From: Pontibacter sp. G13
GTDB lineage: Bacteria > Bacteroidota > Bacteroidia > J057
Assembly (NCBI RefSeq): GCF_031851795.1
Contig: NZ_CP134696.1
Span: 4,732,501 to 4,796,500 of the forward strand
Direction: 5' to 3'
DNA: 64,000 nucleotides
Part shown: one piece after another, positions 54,101 through 62,337 of the stretch
Position numbering within the stretch: position 1 is the stretch's first letter
Layout: every line of letters begins with the position of its first letter
Notes under the pieces: model-generated
Seen by the model: only the letters and a program-made list of their open reading frames with translations
The model's database searches: none
Told to the model about the DNA's origin: nothing
Made by a program: the position numbers and the translations under genes

Positions 54101-57100
54101 GCTGCGAAATCCGTTTCCGGCAAATCGTAGATCTCGATGGTCACACTGTTGGTGTCATAGCTACAGGTGTTGTCTGCGAAGTGGTAGACGGTGAAGGTCC
54201 CTACGGTATCGAAGGTGAATTGGGGGGTGGGACCCGTGGGTTGAGTCCCCAGGATATCCCATCCGATATTGGGCGCGCCGGAGAGGTCTGTGAATTGAAC
54301 CGTCAATGGGCGGCAACCGATGGTCGTATCTGTATTGAAAAACGCATCGACTGTATTGGGGAATACCGTGATCGTCTGTACGCCGGTATCGCTGCCGCAG
54401 CTATTGGTTGCCACTAGGTAAATGTCATACGTCGCAAATCCTGTATCCAATGGGTAGCTGTAGTATTGGGTAGGCGGAATGCTGTCCAGATAGAACAGGG
54501 AGTCCTGATCGATCAGGTTTTGATACCATTGGTAGGTATTGGGGCCGCCATACGTGATGTTGGCATAATCCACAGGGAGGATCGAACACCCGCTGTTCAC
54601 TGCAGGTCCAAATGTGACGGTCGGCAATGGAAATACCGTGATAGTCTCAACATATTGTACCGTATCGCATCGGTTGGCGATGGTCAGGGTAACGGTGTAG
54701 GTCGTGTCGGAAAGCCCGCCTTGAAAGGTAATCGCAGGAGGCGTGTCGCTAGAATCCGTCTGGCCATTGCCAAAATCCCAGAAGTAGGTTCCCCCGGCAG
54801 GATTACTTTGATTGGTCCAGGAGACGGTCAATGGTGCACAACCTTGCAAGGTGGAAGGAGTGAACAGTGGCACCGGAGGCTCAGTCACATGGATGAACAC
54901 ATCTGCCGAATCTACACAGCCGTTTTGGGTTGTGCCAATGAGCGTGACTTCAAACAATCCGGTGTCTTGATAGACATGTTGCCCGAGGCCATCCAGTGGG
55001 GATCCATCGCCATAGTCCCACAGGTCATTGGCCACGTAGGTGCTGTTGTCCACAAATATCACCGTATTGCCGATGCAGGTTCCCGAGTCCGCCGCGAAGT
55101 CGATATTCGGAAGGGAGTCAACCAACACCAGCCTTAGATCCCGACTTTCGCAGCCGTTGGGATTGGTAAATCCATAGACCAAAGTATCCGTTATCCCGGG
55201 TAGAATCAGCGATGGGTCATAATCTCCGGTCATCACATTGGTGATTCCAAGGCCGCTCCATGTACCTGTGGAGGGAGATTGTCCCGTCAGGGTGAATGCG
55301 CCTGAACTTTCGCACAGTACTTCGTCGGGACCAGCATCAATGGCCGTGGTATCATTGATAAATACGATGGCGGTATCCCGTACCTCACAGCTCGTGCCTG
55401 CTGCGAATGTGTAGATCAGTTCATTGTTGCCGGGCACCATCAATTGCGGATCGAATGCCGGACTAGCCGCCAAAATCCCCGGACCACTCCATGCGCCTCC
55501 CAATGGAAAAAAGCCCACCAGCGTATCGATGGGAGCATTGTAGCACAATTGGTCCCCAACCCCTGCATCAATGCTGTCGGCTTGGATAATCGCTACCGAA
55601 AGGGAGTCTCGGCTCGCGCAACCATTGGGATCGGTGAAGGTGTAAAACACGGTCACAGTATCTACCATCCCGATCAGGCCGGGGTTGAACTGTCCTGCAG
55701 GAGCGCTGACGCCGGGTCCAGTCCAAATGCCGTTGAGTGGGGTGGAGGTGGGTAAGTCCAGTGGGGTATTGGCCAAGCAGAAAACGGTATCAGATGGGGG
55801 GACATCGACTATAGGCAGTGGATTGACTGTGAGTGTCATCTGATCGATGCCCGGGCAACCAGCGGTGTCTTGATAGGTGTAGGTGAAGTTGAACACCCCC
55901 ACAGAGTCCAAGGAAAGCTGATCGGTACCCAGCAATCCCGCACCTGTCCAGATTCCTCCCAGTGGGGTAGCTGTTAGGGTAAGAATGGAATCTTCGATAC
56001 AGAAATCGTCATTTCCCATCGTCGTGACCACTGGGGCAGGAAGCACCGTCACCACCACCGTGTCATAAATGCGGCAATAGCTCGCCAAATGATGGAAAAT
56101 CAATGAGTAGGTTCCTGCGGCACTCGGCGTGAACAATCCCGCAGAGTCCACATCAATTCCTGTCCAGAATCCAGAATCAGGCATGGCAACCAATTGAAGG
56201 CTATCGGAAGATAAGCAGATCGTTGTGTCATTTCCTGCGACAACAGTGGTCAGGGTATCTAGCACAAATGGATAACTCGCGGTCGTATTTCCACAGGCAT
56301 TGGTCACGGTCAGGGAGATATCATTGCTTCCCGGTACAAACGTAATCGGAGGTGGGATAGCTCCTGAGAAGGTGTTAGGAGTTCCCCCGAGGAAGTTCCA
56401 TTGGTAACTGCTGATGGGAGACCCATTGTCATCCAGGGTGTAGGGAATGCTGGAGAGCGAGAATGTGCCACAGGTATCCGTAATCCCCGGGATGGAGATT
56501 TCCGGTGCCAATTTGACCTGGATGGTGGAAGTGTCGAGGGCAAATCCGCAATAGTTTTCCGCCAATAATTGGATGGTATGGCTCCCTGCACTGTCAAAAC
56601 AGATGACTGGCTCAAAGGAAGCCGCTCCACTCAGCGTATCGAAATGCCATTCACTGCCTGAGGAAAAAGGCAGGCTCCAGACGAAACTCATTCCCAGCAG
56701 CGGCGAAGTCTGATTGTCGACATTGAGACAGAAAGGGGCACAGCCTGCCGTCGTATCCGGAATGAATCCTACCACAGGTGCCTCCAAGACGACGAAGGAA
56801 TCTAGCCGTGTATGAGACCCACAGCCATTGGTGGCCGTCAGCGTAACTGCATAGGTGCCGATCCCGGATGCATCATAACTGTGTGCGCCATTGGTGGACA
56901 TGCTGGTGTTGAGTGGGCCAGATGCGGGATCTCCGAAGTTCCAAGTGAAGGAAAGTGGAAACGTCGAAATTTGGTTGGGACAGCTGGTATTCTGAAAAAT
57001 GATGGGACCAGCAGGAATACAGGCTGTATCGGGCGGGATGAAATTGGCCCGCGGTCTGGGGAGGACTGTCAGCTGTGTGGTAGAAGTATGGCCTGTAGCA

Positions 57101-57960
57101 GCGTTGCAGACATTGAAAGCCCGAATGGTAATCTGGTCACTCAGGCCATTGGTGGTCATGTTGCAGAGCAAATTATTCGGGATGTCGACGACCAATTCTT
57201 GGGTGTCCTTCGAAGTGGTCGTGTAGGTAGGCCCAAATGATCCCCAGCTCCATTCGTAGTAGTCGATATTGCCGCAATCATCATCGGTGAGATTGGCGAC
57301 CCTTACTGTATCTCCTTCGCAGACGACCGCTTGGTCGATGATCTGAAGGGAGGAAATTGGATACTTGAAGAATTTGAAATCCTTGGCAAAGCTCGGGCAG
57401 GTGTCCCCGGCTTTGGTCACCGTCACCCGATAATTTCCATAGCAATTGAAGGTGTGGGTGATGGTGTCAAAAGGAGTCGTGATCACCGTACCATCTCCGA
57501 AATCCCAGGTGAATGGTCCTTGGGATAGCGGTGTGAAGATCGTATCAATCGTGAACGTAGCGGTATGGGTGAGTTGGAGACTATCCGTGCTACATACCCC
57601 AAACCCACTCGAACTGATGATCTCCATGGTACTCAAGCCCGGAATGGTGACGGGTTGGGTATAGCTACAGGTGGCTCCGTGTATATCTGTGACTGTCAGG
57701 AGTACCTGGTAGGTGGTGGGGAAACTGTTGAACGGAAACAGGATGGTATCCGAGGCTTGGTTGGAGGTTTCGCCATTGCCGAAATCCCATGAGTAGTTTG
57801 CAACTGAATCGGGGTCGGCGGAGGAGGCAAAGATGATCGGATCTGACGGACAAGGACCCACCTGAAAGGTGAAGGTCGAGTCGCATTGTGCCCAGCTTGT
57901 CGTCCAGCAAGCACACGTAAGGCAGATTAGCAGGAATTGAGAGTGGAGTATTCGATACAT
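51115..57960 (-). CDS. Giant PKD-repeat protein with T9SS type B (gliding-associated) sorting domain
   Basis: A 2281-residue surface protein. A signal peptide (MYRILHSQFLLICLTCAC ... WAQ) is followed by at least 16 PKD-type units, each marked by a W-x-F-G-D-G-like loop (YSWDFGNGE, FTWDFGDGT, YLWEFGDGD, FQWNFGDGS). Residues about 580-1000 interpose five modules with a repeated G-x-W-(T/S)-G-x-G pattern (GIWTGAGL, GIWTGPGV, GAWSGPGI, GTWSGLGI). From about residue 1520 the same two-PKD module of about 163 residues occurs four times, each opening with a D-x-x-Q-G-C-x-P segment. The last 90 residues are a CHU_C/type B sorting domain (WVPNAMAPQAGSGDY ... WDGTVNGQAVSPGVYTWQ). SprB-type adhesins with this tail drive gliding in related bacteria; motility itself is not shown here. 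Confidence 0.93.
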   Translation of the reverse strand: MYRILHSQFLLICLTCACWTTSWAQCDSTFTFQVGPCPSDPIIFASSADPDSVANYSWDFGNGETSNQASDTILFPFNSFPTTYQVLLTVTDIHGATCSYTQPVTIPGLSTMEIISSSGFGVCSTDSLQLTHTATFTIDTIFTPLSQGPFTWDFGDGTVITTPFDTITHTFNCYGNYRVTVTKAGDTCPSFAKDFKFFKYPISSLQIIDQAVVCEGDTVRVANLTDDDCGNIDYYEWSWGSFGPTYTTTSKDTQELVVDIPNNLLCNMTTNGLSDQITIRAFNVCNAATGHTSTTQLTVLPRPRANFIPPDTACIPAGPIIFQNTSCPNQISTFPLSFTWNFGDPASGPLNTSMSTNGAHSYDASGIGTYAVTLTATNGCGSHTRLDSFVVLEAPVVGFIPDTTAGCAPFCLNVDNQTSPLLGMSFVWSLPFSSGSEWHFDTLSGAASFEPVICFDSAGSHTIQLLAENYCGFALDTSTIQVKLAPEISIPGITDTCGTFSLSSIPYTLDDNGSPISSYQWNFLGGTPNTFSGAIPPPITFVPGSNDISLTVTNACGNTTASYPFVLDTLTTVVAGNDTTICLSSDSLQLVAMPDSGFWTGIDVDSAGLFTPSAAGTYSLIFHHLASYCRIYDTVVVTVLPAPVVTTMGNDDFCIEDSILTLTATPLGGIWTGAGLLGTDQLSLDSVGVFNFTYTYQDTAGCPGIDQMTLTVNPLPIVDVPPSDTVFCLANTPLDLPTSTPLNGIWTGPGVSAPAGQFNPGLIGMVDTVTVFYTFTDPNGCASRDSLSVAIIQADSIDAGVGDQLCYNAPIDTLVGFFPLGGAWSGPGILAASPAFDPQLMVPGNNELIYTFAAGTSCEVRDTAIVFINDTTAIDAGPDEVLCESSGAFTLTGQSPSTGTWSGLGITNVMTGDYDPSLILPGITDTLVYGFTNPNGCESRDLRLVLVDSLPNIDFAADSGTCIGNTVIFVDNSTYVANDLWDYGDGSPLDGLGQHVYQDTGLFEVTLIGTTQNGCVDSADVFIHVTEPPVPLFTPSTLQGCAPLTVSWTNQSNPAGGTYFWDFGNGQTDSSDTPPAITFQGGLSDTTYTVTLTIANRCDTVQYVETITVFPLPTVTFGPAVNSGCSILPVDYANITYGGPNTYQWYQNLIDQDSLFYLDSIPPTQYYSYPLDTGFATYDIYLVATNSCGSDTGVQTITVFPNTVDAFFNTDTTIGCRPLTVQFTDLSGAPNIGWDILGTQPTGPTPQFTFDTVGTFTVYHFADNTCSYDTNSVTIEIYDLPETDFAADTAITCAGGYIQFQNLSVATTGYLWEFGDGDTSHAVNPLHQFDTAGTYTVRLFAWADTLACEGVDSLTITVLPLPQAEFFLSDTAGCPGLQVNFQAQVSGLNYFWDFGDNQGTSIAPSPSYVFGMDGLYSTTLTTTDGNGCQQSTSMDVLIFEPPVADFMVVEDSLCGTANTVSPVNLSTSNDTALVYLWDFGDGLGIDSVAAPNYLYSAPGSYTISLLATNTAGCADSTTQPLRVFPQPVAIIGTDLNQGCVPMNVQFKDLSQGNSQQMWTIDGNSLSGVQVTWPFTIPDTVYTISLVVDTAGLCFDSTTQQIRTASWPTAQFIPSWTEICGEPAPIQFTNQSSSTRPEIYKWRFGDGDTSILETPVHTYQSVGIFPIQLLVENDFGCQDSVIQEVEVYPIPIADFTSDQLQGCVPLSVNFTQQSQNWSHVRWEFGDLTLPSTIASPQHTFSGADTVFEVVMVVDTAGFCFDSASVTIETASWPVALFTPEWTEICGAPAPHAFTNLSQSTRPVTYEWDLGDGGISVLPEPLYVYASVGIFPIQMTVQNDFGCRDSISQTVQVYPNPVAAFTPDPYQGCAPLPITFTHGSQNFSQLTWDFGDQSGTFHALNPTHTFFAPDTSFEVTLVADTAGFCFDTAQVVVETASYPAAEFSVSADESCGPLEVQFLNLSSTLERAITFQWDFDGAGFSQADNPSQLFSAPDTYDVKLIVRNTFNCADSAFQQILIHPQPEADFIGELMQGCHPHPVTFTNLSTDATEYLWTLGDGATYTSPDVDHVFALPGSYDVSLVANYADECYDTLAFENFIEVLPSPIADFSYRDTLPYPQTSGHVVFQNESVDGVAFQWNFGDGSEVSDEVDPYHQYLTNDTFRVELITTAANGCTDTSLQPITPWKFGHIWVPNAMAPQAGSGDYALFLPKGIGLEIYQIAVYSRWGDLLWTSDKLIEGQPAEGWDGTVNGQAVSPGVYTWQLIRARFADGREETRQGTLTLIR

Positions 57961-57970
57961 GATGCCGGGC

Positions 57971-59104
57971 TTAGTACAGTTCGCAAATACGGTCGATGTT
58001 GGTGGTTTTGCAGGTGACGATGCTCATTTCGCTGAATCGAAAGGACAGGGACAATTCCACTACCCCTAACGAATTGCTTCGAAGACCGGAATAGGTGTAG
58101 TCATAGCTGATGCCGACGCGTATGGAGTTGTCTGCACCTCTTTTTCCCGAAATCGGATACCTCAACCCGCCCGCAAACGAGAGGGCGTTGGTGTCTTCAG
58201 GGTCGCCCACAAATCGATTGGATTGATGCCAGAATCCGCCCCACAGCCCAACACCGCCTTTACCTTTCTTCTTGATATTGAATCCCACCCCAGCAGTCCA
58301 TGCCTGAAACCAAGTGCCTCCTTGCATAGGGCCGTTGGTGGCTTTTTGAAGGTCGATTTTTAGCATGGGGACAAAGTACATCATCTGCGCACCATAGCTC
58401 GCGCCGTGTACATAGCTGAAGTGGAGTCTCGTCCGCACAGGCAAGGTATCGGGACCGAAGTACAGGGTGGGATTGGCTCGAACAAGGTGATGGAAGCTCA
58501 ATCCCGTTGTCAATCTCCGCGTGGGACTCTTGCCGATGAGCTTGAAATTGTAGCTGTACGCCATCCCAAAATCGAGGTCCATGTACCACTGGCTTTGGTC
58601 TTGTCCGAAAATGGGAAGCGCGGTCGGTAACACGATGTTGGGCATCGTTGCGTCGTATTGGTCACTGAATAGTAGGTCATCCCAGTCCAGTTGGAGGAAA
58701 CTCCCCGAGGCCTTAAGCCCAAGTCGAAATTCTCCCCCCAATCCCTTGGGGTCAAGGTTGCGAGTATGCCATGCATATCCCACAGAAAAATGATTCAAGG
58801 TATACTGACTGGCGCCTGCTTGGGTCCGGAGGTAGGAAAGGCCCAACGCAGATTGCTGACAGGGCATGTCTGTTTCCAATGAGATTACTTCTGTCTCGTA
58901 GCCATTGGCCCAGCCATCTACGCCCGGCCATTGGGAGCGGAAATTCATATTGAGAGAGGTACCTCCCTCGAATCCCGTCATGGCAGGATTCAAATTCATC
59001 TTCTGTGTAAAGTACTGGCTGAATATGGCGTCTTGAGCCGTGACACCCAATGGGATGACCAGCAGCCAAAGACTTAGGAGTCTAGCCGTCAATTTGCGGA
59101 ACAT
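57971..59104 (-). CDS. PorP/SprF-family T9SS outer-membrane protein
   Basis: A 377-residue protein with a signal peptide (MFRKLTARLLSLWLLVIPLG, cleavage near AQ). The mature N-terminus DAIFSQYFTQKMNLNPAMTG is the hallmark of PorP/SprF proteins (FxQYFxxxxxxNPAxxG). It is followed by beta-strands typical of an outer-membrane barrel (SLNMNFRSQWPGVDG, LGLSYLRTQAGASQ) and a GGLRYPISGKRG-type C-terminal half. Members pair with T9SS substrates carrying type B domains: SprF is needed for SprB secretion in Flavobacterium. It is 10 bp upstream of the giant PKD gene on the same strand, so the two form an operon, and it is very probably the dedicated partner. Confidence 0.93.
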   Translation of the reverse strand: MFRKLTARLLSLWLLVIPLGVTAQDAIFSQYFTQKMNLNPAMTGFEGGTSLNMNFRSQWPGVDGWANGYETEVISLETDMPCQQSALGLSYLRTQAGASQYTLNHFSVGYAWHTRNLDPKGLGGEFRLGLKASGSFLQLDWDDLLFSDQYDATMPNIVLPTALPIFGQDQSQWYMDLDFGMAYSYNFKLIGKSPTRRLTTGLSFHHLVRANPTLYFGPDTLPVRTRLHFSYVHGASYGAQMMYFVPMLKIDLQKATNGPMQGGTWFQAWTAGVGFNIKKKGKGGVGLWGGFWHQSNRFVGDPEDTNALSFAGGLRYPISGKRGADNSIRVGISYDYTYSGLRSNSLGVVELSLSFRFSEMSIVTCKTTNIDRICELY

Positions 59105-59429
59105 ATAGCGGTTGGTTTGTATATGCGGATGGTTGATCCATTCGGAAAAATGGAGCAGTAGGATGATCGCCTTTTATTGATTGTTAGCAAATTATGAAAA
59201 AACGCAATATGTCAACCATTCATTCTTCACCGCAAATGAAGTGATATGCCCCTCAAACATAGGGGAGGGGGTAATTTTGGAAAAAAAGTTCTCATGTGAG
59301 GGGGGACGGTGGTTTCCGGTTGAGGCAGGAATAGGGCGCTAATCTGATAGGAAATGGGGATTGGGAATCATTTGGATCGAATAAGATTCCTGTCGAAGTT
59401 CGTGCTATTCAATCCTAAATCTCCCTGCG
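59105..59429. other. Gene-free region upstream of the PorP/SprF and DinB-like genes
   Basis: 325 bp between divergent genes. It contains CAAACATA (59254-59261; TATGTTTG on the minus strand, a possible -7 box of the PorP operon), but no matching -33 box. AT-rich around 59180-59220. No gene or repeat seen. Confidence 0.35.
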
Positions 59430-59936
59430 ATGAATTCTGAATCGATGATTGCCATTTTATTGGTGGAAGAAACTCGAAGAAGGTTGTTTGATGAAAGTTT
59501 TCCCAGAGCCAAACAATGCCTCGAAACACTCTCCGAGTCAGAAATTTGGGCGAGTCCAAACGCGAATACCAACAGTGTTGGAAACCTGATTTTGCACTTG
59601 TGTGGAAATGCCCGTCAATGGATCATTTCTGGGCTGGGAGGAGTTCTGGATACGCGTACCCGTCAGGTGGAATTCGATTCAAAAGGGACGCATTCCCGAG
59701 CAGAATTGATCCAGATGGTGGAGGATTTGGAGCGAGATTTGGGACCGGTATTGGCACAGATTACCCCCGAAAAATTGATCGCCAGACACCCCGTACAAGG
59801 GTACGAGGAATCTGGCGTATCTATTCTGGTGCATGTAGTGGAGCATTTTTCCTACCACGTCGGCCAGATCACCCACATTGTGAAGGCACTCAAAAATGTG
59901 GATACCGGGTATTATGCCGGTGAAGATCTGGGGTAA
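59430..59936 (+). CDS. DinB-like / DUF1572 metal-binding protein
   Basis: A 168-residue four-helix protein of the DinB/YfiT superfamily. The metal-ligand histidines are at NLILHLCGNARQW in helix 2 and HVVEHFSYHVGQITH in the C-terminal helix, the H-x3-H-type pair. The overall pattern and length match DUF1572, a Bacteroidota/Firmicutes branch. Superfamily members bind zinc or nickel and include thiol transferases such as bacillithiol-dependent enzymes; this branch has no assigned reaction. It is cytoplasmic (no signal). It ends two bases before the convergent purB stop. Confidence 0.85.
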   Translation: MNSESMIAILLVEETRRRLFDESFPRAKQCLETLSESEIWASPNANTNSVGNLILHLCGNARQWIISGLGGVLDTRTRQVEFDSKGTHSRAELIQMVEDLERDLGPVLAQITPEKLIARHPVQGYEESGVSILVHVVEHFSYHVGQITHIVKALKNVDTGYYAGEDLG

Positions 59937-59938
59937 TG

Positions 59939-61303
59939 CTACAGTTGGGTAGCACTTCCCACATATTGCTGAGGGGAGAGCGCTTTCAATTCTGCTTTGA
60001 TCGCATCGGATACTTCCAGGTTGTCCACAAATGCTGCCAATGATTCAGCCGTCACGGAAGCATTTCCGCGCGTCAAATCACGCAACATTTCGTAGGGATT
60101 GGCAAATCCTTCTCGACGCAAAATGGTTTGAATCGCCTCGGCCAATACGGCCCAGTTGGCGTTCAAGTCTCTGGCAATGGCGTTTTCATTGACCAGCAAC
60201 TTGCCGAGCCCTTTCAAGATGGAGCCCTGTGCCAAGTACGCATACCCGACTGCTGCTCCCACATTGCGGAGAATGGTGGAGTCCGTCAAGTCACGTTGAA
60301 GTCTGGATACCGGCAATTTTCGGCTCAGGAATTCCAGCAAGGCAGTGGATAGTCCACAGTTTCCTTCTCCGTTTTCGAAGTCAATTGGATTGACTTTGTG
60401 AGGCATGGCGGAAGATCCTACCTCACCTGCTTTGACTTTCTGGCGGAAATATTCTTGGCTGATGTAAATCCAGACATCTTGGCACAGATCGATCAAGATG
60501 GAATTGATGCGCTTGAGGCAATCAAAAATCCTCGCCAATCCATCGTAGTGCTCGATTTGGGTGGTCGGATACGTACGCTCAAGTCCCAAGGTCCCTTCCA
60601 CAAAAGACTTGGCAAATCCCTGCCAATCGTGTGTTGGGTAGGCGATGTAGTGGGCATTCAAGTTTCCGGTAGCCCCACCGAATTTGGCTGGGTATGGAAG
60701 CTCGGCCAATTCATTCACCTGACGACGAAGGCGCGCTGCGAATACGGCAATTTCCTTTCCGAGGGTGGTAGGAGAAGCAGGCTGGCCGTGGGTACGAGCA
60801 AGCATCGGGATATTGAGCCATTCCGCTGCGAATGTATCTAGTTCGGCGATGATCTCACGAATGCGAGGCAGGTATTGCTCCTCGATTCCTTCCTTCATCA
60901 TCAACGGGGTAGCGGTATTGTTGATGTCTTGGGAGGTCAATCCAAAATGAACGAACTCCTTGAGCTGGATCAATTTGTCATGTCCAGAGGCGTCGATTTT
61001 TTCTTTGATGATATACTCGATCGCCTTGACATCGTGGTTGGTGGTGCGCTCGATCTCCTTGACACGCGCTGCATCTGCCTCGGAAAATTCTTCATAAAGG
61101 CTACGCAAGAAAGCACGCTCAGCATCTGAAAGTGGAGAAAGGGGCTTGACTCCTTGATCAAAGAGGTCGATCAGGTATTCAACTTCGATTCTGATCCGGT
61201 AGCGAATCAGGGCATATTCTGAGAAGAAATGACCCAAAGGGGCCAATTTTGCCCGGTATCTGCCATCCAAAGGAGAGATGGCGGTCAAACTATTGAGTTC
61301 CAT
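59939..61303 (-). CDS. purB: Adenylosuccinate lyase (PurB)
   Basis: A 454-residue enzyme of the fumarase/aspartase superfamily. In the cytosol it cleaves SAICAR and adenylosuccinate, two steps of purine biosynthesis. Diagnostic segments are the start MELNSLTAISPLDGRY, ERTTNHDVKAIEYIIKE, FVHFGLTSQDINNT, MLARTHGQPASPTTLGKE, and the signature loop VGSSAMPHKVNPIDFEN containing the catalytic serine. The family's start at 61303 is used; upstream codons to 61402 have no coding character. Its stop is two bases from the convergent DinB-like gene. A short IR (ATGGGTT/AACCCAT) lies in its 5' region, too weak to assign. Confidence 0.97.
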   Translation of the reverse strand: MELNSLTAISPLDGRYRAKLAPLGHFFSEYALIRYRIRIEVEYLIDLFDQGVKPLSPLSDAERAFLRSLYEEFSEADAARVKEIERTTNHDVKAIEYIIKEKIDASGHDKLIQLKEFVHFGLTSQDINNTATPLMMKEGIEEQYLPRIREIIAELDTFAAEWLNIPMLARTHGQPASPTTLGKEIAVFAARLRRQVNELAELPYPAKFGGATGNLNAHYIAYPTHDWQGFAKSFVEGTLGLERTYPTTQIEHYDGLARIFDCLKRINSILIDLCQDVWIYISQEYFRQKVKAGEVGSSAMPHKVNPIDFENGEGNCGLSTALLEFLSRKLPVSRLQRDLTDSTILRNVGAAVGYAYLAQGSILKGLGKLLVNENAIARDLNANWAVLAEAIQTILRREGFANPYEMLRDLTRGNASVTAESLAAFVDNLEVSDAIKAELKALSPQQYVGSATQL

Positions 61304-61466
61304 TGAGAATGACTGACAGTAAATGGGTTTCCTGTCCAGCAACGCGCATAACCCATGGTATCCCGCAACATCCAACGCTTGGGCAATCGAGGAGGGAAGC
61401 ACCCCTAGACAGGATCAAAGCGCAAAGGTACAGATTTGTCGGGCAAAAGGCATGAACCCGTTAGAA

Positions 61467-62039
61467 TTAACGGTGTTTGGCTAGATGCTCTGGGGTAGGA
61501 ATGAGGTCGAAGGAGTTGGTGATGGAGTCGATCCATCCAATATAATCGCAAGAAGATTCATAAGGAGTCCACAATACGAGCTGGAAAAAGTACCCGTCAG
61601 ACTCGTACACGGCGATTCGATAAAAGAGGGGAGGATAGGCCTTTTGGCTGTTGTAGGTATAGTAGTCACCGATTTTGGCATCCAATCCATTGGGGAGGAT
61701 AAAGCTTTGGACGCCGATCAGCATGGAGGTGTCGACGAGTTCGGTGACGGTGTTTTCGACGAAATCGTAATAGTGGACAAGCTGGACACGCCGAGCCTTG
61801 ATTTCTCCCAAGTTGGCTTTATTGTCCTCAAGACCAATGACATACATATTCCAGTCTGCTGCGAAATATTGCAGATTAGCATAGGCATGCATTGAGTAAC
61901 TCTCCTTCATGTTGTTGGGGAGTTCGACGGAGTACAAGCTGTCCACAACCACGGTCCGCATTTCTACGGGCTCCTTCACTTCCTGACAACTTGTGCAACC
62001 CACGGCGACAATCACCAACATGTATGCGATCGATTTCAC
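61467..62039 (-). CDS. Lipoprotein of unknown function
   Basis: A 190-residue protein starting with GTG (MKSIAYMLVIVAVGCTSCQ). The hydrophobic stretch ends at Cys15 in a lipobox-like AVGC; CTSC is an alternative anchor site. The mature part is a small alpha/beta domain with PNNMKESYSMHAYANLQYF, DYYTYNSQKAYPPLFYRIA and FFQLVLWTPYESSCDYIGWIDSI, which reads like a PsbP/DUF-type 'photosystem II' or DUF1795-like single-domain lipoprotein. I do not assign a family. A methionine at 62021 is an alternative start but would remove the basic N-terminal residue. 163 bp separates it from purB upstream on the same strand. Confidence 0.7.
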   Translation of the reverse strand: MKSIAYMLVIVAVGCTSCQEVKEPVEMRTVVVDSLYSVELPNNMKESYSMHAYANLQYFAADWNMYVIGLEDNKANLGEIKARRVQLVHYYDFVENTVTELVDTSMLIGVQSFILPNGLDAKIGDYYTYNSQKAYPPLFYRIAVYESDGYFFQLVLWTPYESSCDYIGWIDSITNSFDLIPTPEHLAKHR

Positions 62040-62296
62040 GGGGGTAATTTAAAGGAAAAAGTATAAAAATCGGGGTAGGTGTGGGAAAAATCCTCACATT
62101 GCGAGAGAGACTCCGGTAGGGTGTTTCATCGTTTAACCCCTAAAGGTTTACACGTCAACCCATTATCACAACCATTCAAGAGCAGCCGGTATGATGGTCC
62201 AATTTCAATGGATAGATTGTCGATCTGTTCTTTTCGACTACCCCAATCCTTTCCGAAATCCTTTGGGAGGTTGGGATTTTCTTTGACTCCTAAAAA

Positions 62297-62316
62297 CTGT
62301 ATATTTACCTATACAG
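62297..62316. promoter_or_regulatory. Perfect inverted repeat upstream of the coiled-coil gene
   Basis: CTGTATA (62297-62303) / TATACAG (62310-62316) with a six-base spacer, 21 bp before the ATG. Position fits a dimeric regulator site or a leader hairpin. Confidence 0.45.
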
Positions 62317-62337
62317 TAAAATGGCTCAATATCAGGC

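Noticed and set aside
61324-61361. Purine-responsive riboswitch ahead of purB
   Set aside because: Only a 7-bp inverted repeat is present and no riboswitch core can be drawn.
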